Positions 59,185-64,000 of a stretch of DNA of 64,000 nt are shown in pieces. Below the pieces are notes generated by a model. That model was not told where the DNA came from and did no database searches. It saw only the letters and a list, made by a program, of their open reading frames with translations. The stretch comes from CADEFX01 sp046154585 (lineage in GTDB: Bacteria; Pseudomonadota; Alphaproteobacteria; Rhizobiales; Hyphomicrobiaceae). A program made the translations under genes and the position numbers. Position 1 is the stretch's first letter; each line of letters opens with the position of its first letter. The stretch spans positions 1-64,000 of the forward strand of contig JBJXDX010000153.1 of NCBI GenBank assembly GCA_046154585.1. The letters are read 5' to 3'.

Positions 59185-60795
59185 CTACTTCTTGGTGATG
59201 TTCCAGAGCACCATCAAGCCGGTGTTCGGCACGATGCCCTCCAGGCGGTCGGCGCGGTAGGTGTAGGGCGAATCCCACTGGCCGAACGGCAGGTAGACAA
59301 CCTGCTCGATGGCGCGCGCCTGAAGGTCCTCCGCAATCTTCTTTTTCTCGGCGTCGGTCTGCGCGAACGCGTAGGCATTGCGCAGCTCCTCGATCTTGGC
59401 ATCGCACGGCCAGCCGAACAGGCCCTTGTCGCAGGCGGCACCGATCCAGGTGTGCAGCACAGGGTTGGCTGCACCGACCACGCCCATGGTGGTGACGAAG
59501 ATGTTCCAGCCGCCCTGCGCCGGCGGCTCCTTCTTGGCGCGGCGCGAGACGACCGAGCCCCAGTCCATGGACTGCACATCGAGGTTCAGGCCGGCCTCAC
59601 GCATGGCCTGAATCAGAACCTGTGTGGCGGGCGCGATGGTGTTGTGGTCGGTGGCGGCAAGAATGGTGATCGGCTCACCGTTGTAGCCGGCCTCCTTCAT
59701 CATCTGCAGCGCCTTCTTGGGATTGTAGTCCTTCAGCATGGCATTGCCCGCATCGCTCGCAAGCGGCGTGCCGCACGTGAGCATGCCGTGGCATACCTTG
59801 TAGAACTCCGGATTGCCGATGATGGCGCGCAGGAAGTCCTCCTGGTTGATCAGGTGATACATCGCCTGGCGCGCTTTGATGTTGTTGAAGGGTGGATGCA
59901 GGTGATTGAGGCGGACGAAGCCGGCGTTGGTGCCGAACTTACCGGTCTTCATGAGCTTGACGCCCTTAGCCTTCTCCAGGATCGGCAGGAAGTCGATGTT
60001 GGGATTTTCCCAGAAGTCGATCTCGCCATTGATGAGCGCCGACATGGCCGTCTGCGGATCGGAAATCCAGACGAGCTCGATGCGATCGACACCGGCGACC
60101 TTGGAACCGGCGAATGAGGACGGCTTCTCGTTGCCGGGACGAGACACGTAGTCGGGATTCTTGAGATAGACGGTCTTGCTGCCGGGGACCCACTCGTCCT
60201 TGGCGAATTTGAACGGCCCCGAGCCGATGGCCTCCTTGATCTGCTGCTGCGGATCGGTCTGCGCGTCCTGCTCGCGCATGATGACGGCCACCGAGGTGCC
60301 GCTCTTGCCCAATGTTTCCAGCACCATGCCGTAGGGCTTCGTCAGAACCATGCGGAAGGTCTTGAGGTCGACGGCCTCGACGCGATCGACGAAGGAGTAG
60401 AGCCGCTGCCCGGCGCTGTCGCGGGCGGCCCAGCGCTTGAGCGAGGCGATGACGTCCTTTGTCGTGACAGGCGAGCCGTCGTGGAACTTCAGCCCGTCGC
60501 GCAGCGTGAACGTATAGGTGAGCTTGTCCGCGCTGACCTCATATTTGTCGACCATCTGCGGCCGGGGATTGAGATTGTCGTCGTTGCCGAACAGCGTGTC
60601 GTAGACGAGCATACCGTGAATGCCGGCGATGGTCTGCGTCGTCCAGAAGGGGTCGAGCGTGCGCACGTCGGCGTGCAGCACGGCGCGCAAAGTCTTCTGC
60701 GCATGGGCCGGGGATGGAGACGCCAGGGCCGCGACAGCGCAGGCGGCGAGCGCCAGACCGGACCGCATCAAAGCATGCCGCGTGCGAAAGCTCAT
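59185..60795 (-). CDS. ABC transporter substrate-binding protein, family 5 (peptide type)
   Basis: A 536-residue periplasmic binding protein of the DppA/OppA family. A Sec signal (RSGLALAACAVAALASPSPAHAQ) is cleaved near residue 33. The mature part shows VRTLDPFWTTQ at its start, then YTFTLRDGLKFHDGSPVTTKDV and, near the middle, NAGFVRLNHLHPPFNN. GGGGAG lies upstream of the ATG at 60795; a longer frame to 60861 has no signal-like start. It is the first gene of the second importer operon. Ligand may be a peptide, opine or glycan fragment. Confidence 0.94.
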   Translation of the reverse strand: MSFRTRHALMRSGLALAACAVAALASPSPAHAQKTLRAVLHADVRTLDPFWTTQTIAGIHGMLVYDTLFGNDDNLNPRPQMVDKYEVSADKLTYTFTLRDGLKFHDGSPVTTKDVIASLKRWAARDSAGQRLYSFVDRVEAVDLKTFRMVLTKPYGMVLETLGKSGTSVAVIMREQDAQTDPQQQIKEAIGSGPFKFAKDEWVPGSKTVYLKNPDYVSRPGNEKPSSFAGSKVAGVDRIELVWISDPQTAMSALINGEIDFWENPNIDFLPILEKAKGVKLMKTGKFGTNAGFVRLNHLHPPFNNIKARQAMYHLINQEDFLRAIIGNPEFYKVCHGMLTCGTPLASDAGNAMLKDYNPKKALQMMKEAGYNGEPITILAATDHNTIAPATQVLIQAMREAGLNLDVQSMDWGSVVSRRAKKEPPAQGGWNIFVTTMGVVGAANPVLHTWIGAACDKGLFGWPCDAKIEELRNAYAFAQTDAEKKKIAEDLQARAIEQVVYLPFGQWDSPYTYRADRLEGIVPNTGLMVLWNITKK

Positions 60796-60900
60796 CGCAA
60801 CGTCTCCCCATCCAAAAAAGTACCTGGCGAGCAGTATGCAGGGAGGCCGGGCGCGGCACAATACGCGGGACCCCTACTGTGTGACCGACCACCCAGCGCT

Positions 60901-62370
60901 TCAAAAAATCAGTCCGGGAGAGGTGTTTTCGTCCAGCGGCCAGATCGGCCGTTGCACGCGGACGTAGGGAATTTTGCGATAGTCGCGAGTGAGCGGCGCG
61001 TCGCTGTCGATGTAGATCACCTTCTTGGCGATGGGCCCGAACGCGGCCATGAAGTGGTTGGTGGACTTCACCACCACCAGCTTCTTGGCGCGCGGGTCGA
61101 TGCCGAGATTGGTGAACAGCTCGAGCCCCAGCGCCTGGGTACGCTTGGTGATGAGCACCACCTCAATGCCGCCGACGCGGATGGCGGCGCAGTCGCCGAG
61201 CGGAACCTTGGTGGGGCCGAAGCTCTGCCAGCAGTCCTGGGCGAGGCCGATCACCTCCACGGTCGCATCCACAGGAACGCCGGATGCAGGCCCGATCTTG
61301 CCGCCGAAGCGCAGCGGTAAGGAGGCGCCGAGGCCGGCATCGAAGCACAGGCGCACGGCCACGGGGTCCCAGATCGGGCCGAGCGCCGCGTTGTCTGCAT
61401 TGCGGGCGATCAGCTCGCGCAGGATGCTGGTGTTGTCGGAAGGGGCACCACCGCCGGCGTTGTCCGAGGGCTCGGCGATGACGACAGGGACCGCATTGAA
61501 GGCAAGTCCAGCCGCAACGCCGCCTGCCGTATCGAAAAACTCCGGCATGGTCTTGCCGCGCATGGAAACCATTTCCTCGCCGAGGCTGGTTGCCAGCGCG
61601 TCGGCCTTGGCCTTGTCGCCGTCCGTGACGACGAGCACCCGCGCGGATAGCTCGGAGACGTCGGCATACGGGAAGCAATGGCCTATGGAGATCGAAAGGA
61701 TTCCGTCCTTGCCCTCAATGGCCTTGATCTTGTCGACGAAGGCGCGCATGAGCGGCAGCGTGGTCGGGTAACTCTGGATCTGGCGGCAGTCGTAGAGCGA
61801 CATCACCGGCTTGACCTTCCCCCGCAGCGTGACGAGCACGAGGTCCAACACATCCTCGGCGCGCTCCACCACGTCGGTGTGCGGGAACTCCTTGTAGAGC
61901 ACGATGATGTCGGCGAGGCGCACGCGCTTCAGCGTCAGGTGGCAATGGGGATCGAGCTCGACGCCGATGACGCACTTGGGCCCGACGATGGCGCGCACGC
62001 GCTCGATGATATCGCCTTCCACATCCTCGTAGCCATACGCCACCATGGCGCCGTGGAGGCCGAGCAGCACGGCATCGAGCGGCATCGCGGCTTTGAGCTG
62101 CCCTAGGATCTCGTCGCGCATGGTCTCGTAGTCCTTCCGGTTCGTCGTTCCGGCAGGACTGGCGGCGAAGCAGCTTCCCTCGATCAGGGTGAAGCCCTCG
62201 GCCTTGGCGCGGCGGCGCGCGACGAACAGCGGCGCCGTGCACATGCGCGGGGCATCGTCTGGATGCTCGCCGGGGCGCAGGAATACGCTTTCCTTGTAGG
62301 AGGCGAGGCTGGTCGGCAACGGGGAGAAGGTGTTGGTCTCGGTAGCAAGCGTGGCGGCGAACAAGCGCAT
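60901..62370 (-). CDS. M81 (MlrC/microcystinase C)-family metallopeptidase
   Basis: A 489-residue protein of the M81 family, named after microcystinase C (MlrC). Characteristic segments are MRLFAATLATETNTFSPLPT at the N-terminus, GLHGAMVAYGYEDVEGDII, the zinc-site region GVELDPHCHLT with Asp and two His, and YKEFPHTD. The C-terminal domain has VIAEPSDNAGGGAPSDNTSIL and the KSTNHFMAAF segment. AAAGGAGG lies six bases before the ATG at 62370. It is 105 bp upstream of the importer's binding-protein gene on the same strand, a common pairing, and would hydrolyse an imported peptide or amide. A real microcystin substrate is not implied. Confidence 0.93.
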   Translation of the reverse strand: MRLFAATLATETNTFSPLPTSLASYKESVFLRPGEHPDDAPRMCTAPLFVARRRAKAEGFTLIEGSCFAASPAGTTNRKDYETMRDEILGQLKAAMPLDAVLLGLHGAMVAYGYEDVEGDIIERVRAIVGPKCVIGVELDPHCHLTLKRVRLADIIVLYKEFPHTDVVERAEDVLDLVLVTLRGKVKPVMSLYDCRQIQSYPTTLPLMRAFVDKIKAIEGKDGILSISIGHCFPYADVSELSARVLVVTDGDKAKADALATSLGEEMVSMRGKTMPEFFDTAGGVAAGLAFNAVPVVIAEPSDNAGGGAPSDNTSILRELIARNADNAALGPIWDPVAVRLCFDAGLGASLPLRFGGKIGPASGVPVDATVEVIGLAQDCWQSFGPTKVPLGDCAAIRVGGIEVVLITKRTQALGLELFTNLGIDPRAKKLVVVKSTNHFMAAFGPIAKKVIYIDSDAPLTRDYRKIPYVRVQRPIWPLDENTSPGLIF

Positions 62371-62462
62371 GTGGGCCTCCTTTGGGGCTGAGAGTGAAGC
62401 ACTCATCCACGGCACAGAAAAGCCTGCCAACGATCGCGACCATGCGCACTTGTGGCCCCCGG

Positions 62463-62567
62463 ATCCCGGCTCGCGCTCGCTTCATGGCGGAGCCATGCTC
62501 CGCTTGACGCTCGCTTGGCCGGGATGACAACTTGGGATAGTGCGCGGCCCCCAAAGTTTGTCATCCC
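62463..62567. repeat. REP-like pair of inverted intergenic repeats
   Basis: The 276-bp gap between the M81 and monooxygenase genes holds a nested palindrome: ATCCCGGC (62463-62470) pairs with GCCGGGAT (62518-62525), and inside it GCGGAGC-CAT-GCTCCGC (62487-62503). A second, inverted copy of its end follows: GGGATGACAA (62521-62530) pairs with TTGTCATCCC (62558-62567). The TGTCATCCCGG...GCGCGGG pattern is like the palindromic repeats scattered through Hyphomicrobiales genomes. It may act as a transcript-end or mRNA-stability element. Confidence 0.75.
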
Positions 62568-62646
62568 GGGCAAGCGCGGGCCGTGGCAGTGTCGAATTGT
62601 GAGGCGTCAATTCCCGCGCGCGACCCGGGACCCAGAGTCAGGATCG

Positions 62647-64000
62647 CTACGCCAGCGACAGCTCCTGGTAGCCCTTGGCGGCCACCTCATCGCAGCGGGC
62701 GCGATAAGCCGGTGCGCTGCCGCTGTAGCGCGCGATGATGCGCGTCTGCTTGCCGTCGATATTGGAGTTGATGCCGGTCATCCAGGAATTGACCTCGTTG
62801 GACAGCAGGCCGGCGCCCGCCGCCTTGACGTGATCGGTCCAGTCCGCGACCGACTCGGGGCGGGCATCGGCGCGAGTGAGGTTGTGCTCGCGCATGTAGC
62901 CGATGAGGTCGGTAACCCATTCGACGTTGTACTCGATGCTGCGCGGGATGTTGCCGAGCGCCGTATGCGGCCCCACCAGCATGAGCATGTTGGGAAAGCC
63001 CTCGACCTGGACGCCCATGAAGGTTTGCGGGCCGTGCACCCACTTATCCTTCAGCCTTTGCCCGGCTAGGCCCCTGATATCGATGCGATCGAAGCTGCCG
63101 GTGATGGCATCGAAGCCGGTGGCATAGATGATGATGTCGAATTCGTAATTGGCGTCGCTGGTCTTGATGCCGGTCGGCGTGATGCGCTCAATGGGCGTCT
63201 CCTTGATGTCCACGAGCCGGACGTTGGGCTGGTTGTAGACTTCGTAGTACCTTGTCTCCATCGGCACGCGGCGAGTGCCGAAGCCGTGGTCCTTGGGGAT
63301 CAGCTTTTCGGCGACTTTGGGGTCCTTCACCCGCTCGCGAATCTTGCGTGCGACGAAATCGCTGACAATCGCGTTTGCCTCGAGATCCGTCAGCATGTCG
63401 CGGAAGTTGCCCTGCCACATGGCGAAGCCAGGCGTCGTGTAGAGCTTCTCGAGGAAGGCTTCGCGCTCCTGCGGCGTCACCTCGAATATGCTACGGGGAT
63501 CAACTGTGTGTAGGAAGCAGGCGTAGGTTTCCTTGCAGCGCTTGAACATCTCTTCATAGTTGGCCTTGATCCGCGCCTGCGTCTCGGCGTCGATGGGACC
63601 GTTATGCAGAGGCTTGCACCAGTTCGGTGTGCGTTGAAATACCGTGAGGTGGCCGGCGGTCTTGGCGACCTCGGCAATGGTCTGCACGCCCGTGGCGCCA
63701 GTGCCAATCACGGCAACGCGCTTGCCTTCGAAGCGCACCGGCTCGTGCGGCCATGTGGCGGTGTGGCACGACTGGCCCGTGAACGTCTCCACGCCCGGAA
63801 CACGCGGCATGGTCGGGGCCGACAGCGGACCGATGGCGGTGATGAGAAAGCGCGCGCGATGACGGCTGCCGTCCTGCAGCGTCACATCCCAGGCCCGGCT
63901 TTCGTCATTCCAATGGGCGGCGGTGACGCGGCTGCGGAACTGGATATCTTTGCGCAAATCGAACTTGTCGGCGACGTAGTTGAGATAGCGCAGCGTCTCC
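62647..64000 (-). CDS. Baeyer-Villiger-type flavin monooxygenase, N-terminus outside window
   Basis: Partial: about 450 residues are visible and the frame is open at the right window edge, so the first FAD-binding domain is missing. The visible part begins ETLRYLNYVADKFDLRKDIQF. The Baeyer-Villiger fingerprint FxGxxxHxxxW is present as FTGQSCHTATWP, followed by the NADPH-binding VAVIGTGATGVQTI. The C-terminal region includes DIIIYATGFDAITGSFDRIDIRG and GPHTALGNIPRSIEYNVEWV. By family it inserts oxygen next to a ketone carbonyl using FAD and NADPH. It lies on the same strand as the M81 gene, separated by the REP-like repeats, and may be a separate transcript. Confidence 0.93.
   Translation of the reverse strand, partial: ETLRYLNYVADKFDLRKDIQFRSRVTAAHWNDESRAWDVTLQDGSRHRARFLITAIGPLSAPTMPRVPGVETFTGQSCHTATWPHEPVRFEGKRVAVIGTGATGVQTIAEVAKTAGHLTVFQRTPNWCKPLHNGPIDAETQARIKANYEEMFKRCKETYACFLHTVDPRSIFEVTPQEREAFLEKLYTTPGFAMWQGNFRDMLTDLEANAIVSDFVARKIRERVKDPKVAEKLIPKDHGFGTRRVPMETRYYEVYNQPNVRLVDIKETPIERITPTGIKTSDANYEFDIIIYATGFDAITGSFDRIDIRGLAGQRLKDKWVHGPQTFMGVQVEGFPNMLMLVGPHTALGNIPRSIEYNVEWVTDLIGYMREHNLTRADARPESVADWTDHVKAAGAGLLSNEVNSWMTGINSNIDGKQTRIIARYSGSAPAYRARCDEVAAKGYQELSLA

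Noticed and set aside
60901..62370. A microcystin-degradation (mlr) cluster
   Set aside because: Only an MlrC-like M81 protein is present; no mlrA, mlrB or mlrD homologue is nearby, and M81 proteins beside peptide importers are common without any link to microcystin.
1..64000. tRNA, rRNA and CRISPR arrays
   Set aside because: No cloverleaf-like TTCGA-containing segments, rRNA signatures or regularly spaced repeats were seen by eye; a tRNAscan or covariance search would be decisive.

Overview
The window is GC-rich, densely coded DNA from an alphaproteobacterium, most likely of the order Hyphomicrobiales (Rhizobiales). I infer this from gene content: an NrtR-controlled nadA/nadC pair, a FYDLN-acid zinc-ribbon protein, several small basic proteins typical of that order, many periplasmic-binding-protein importers, and twin-arginine-type signals on some binding proteins. 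No rRNA, tRNA, CRISPR array, transposase or phage gene was seen. The window looks chromosomal and specialised for scavenging organic nutrients.

Layout. (1) 1-6767 (minus): a peptide/opine-type ABC importer (binding protein, two permeases, a fused double ATPase) followed by an old-yellow-enzyme/TMADH-like oxidoreductase cut by the window edge. It is divergent from a LysR regulator whose start codon lies inside a perfect LysR-type palindrome. A creatininase-family amidohydrolase follows. (2) 8854-15055 (minus): a ferric/polyamine-type ABC importer (binding protein, fused double permease, ATPase), then a quinone-oxidoreductase-like MDR protein and an Asp-box beta-propeller; an AraC regulator diverges from it. 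(3) 16262-20090 (plus): a TRAP transporter (P, Q, M) with a phytanoyl-CoA-dioxygenase-like enzyme. (4) 20146-24751 (minus): a small membrane protein, nadC, nadA, the NAD regulator nrtR, a Cys-repeat secreted protein and a PRC-barrel-like protein. nadB is absent here. (5) 24864-29450 (minus): a branched-chain amino-acid-type ABC importer with a LivM-LivG fusion; two back-to-back palindromes lie upstream. (6) 29721-33396 (minus): a second TRAP transporter with a maleate isomerase/Asp-Glu racemase-like enzyme. (7) 33648-34728 (plus): a dienelactone-hydrolase-like enzyme and a DUF6295-like protein.

(8) 34804-42587: mostly small proteins, including several under 60 residues, plus an SDR dehydrogenase and an NtaA/DszA-type flavin monooxygenase. 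(9) 42719-47402: an agmatinase-family gene split by a frameshift, an LLM-type oxidoreductase, a DUF4267-like membrane protein, a NodU/CmcH-type carbamoyltransferase and a small secreted Cys-rich protein. (10) 47703-54077: a dynamin-like GTPase and a second smaller GTPase, facing tail-to-tail a membrane-anchored Sel1-repeat protein and an orphan TAXI-type binding protein; then a three-MHYT membrane sensor preceded by a 22-bp-period direct repeat and a palindrome. This is the best candidate for an undescribed system. (11) 54102-64000 (minus): a second peptide-type ABC importer with a MetE-like protein at its end, an M81/MlrC-family metallopeptidase in front, an intergenic REP-like repeat pair, and a Baeyer-Villiger-type monooxygenase cut by the window edge.

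The recurring theme is an importer operon that carries its own catabolic enzyme, with a regulator placed divergently or upstream. Substrates cannot be fixed from sequence alone.
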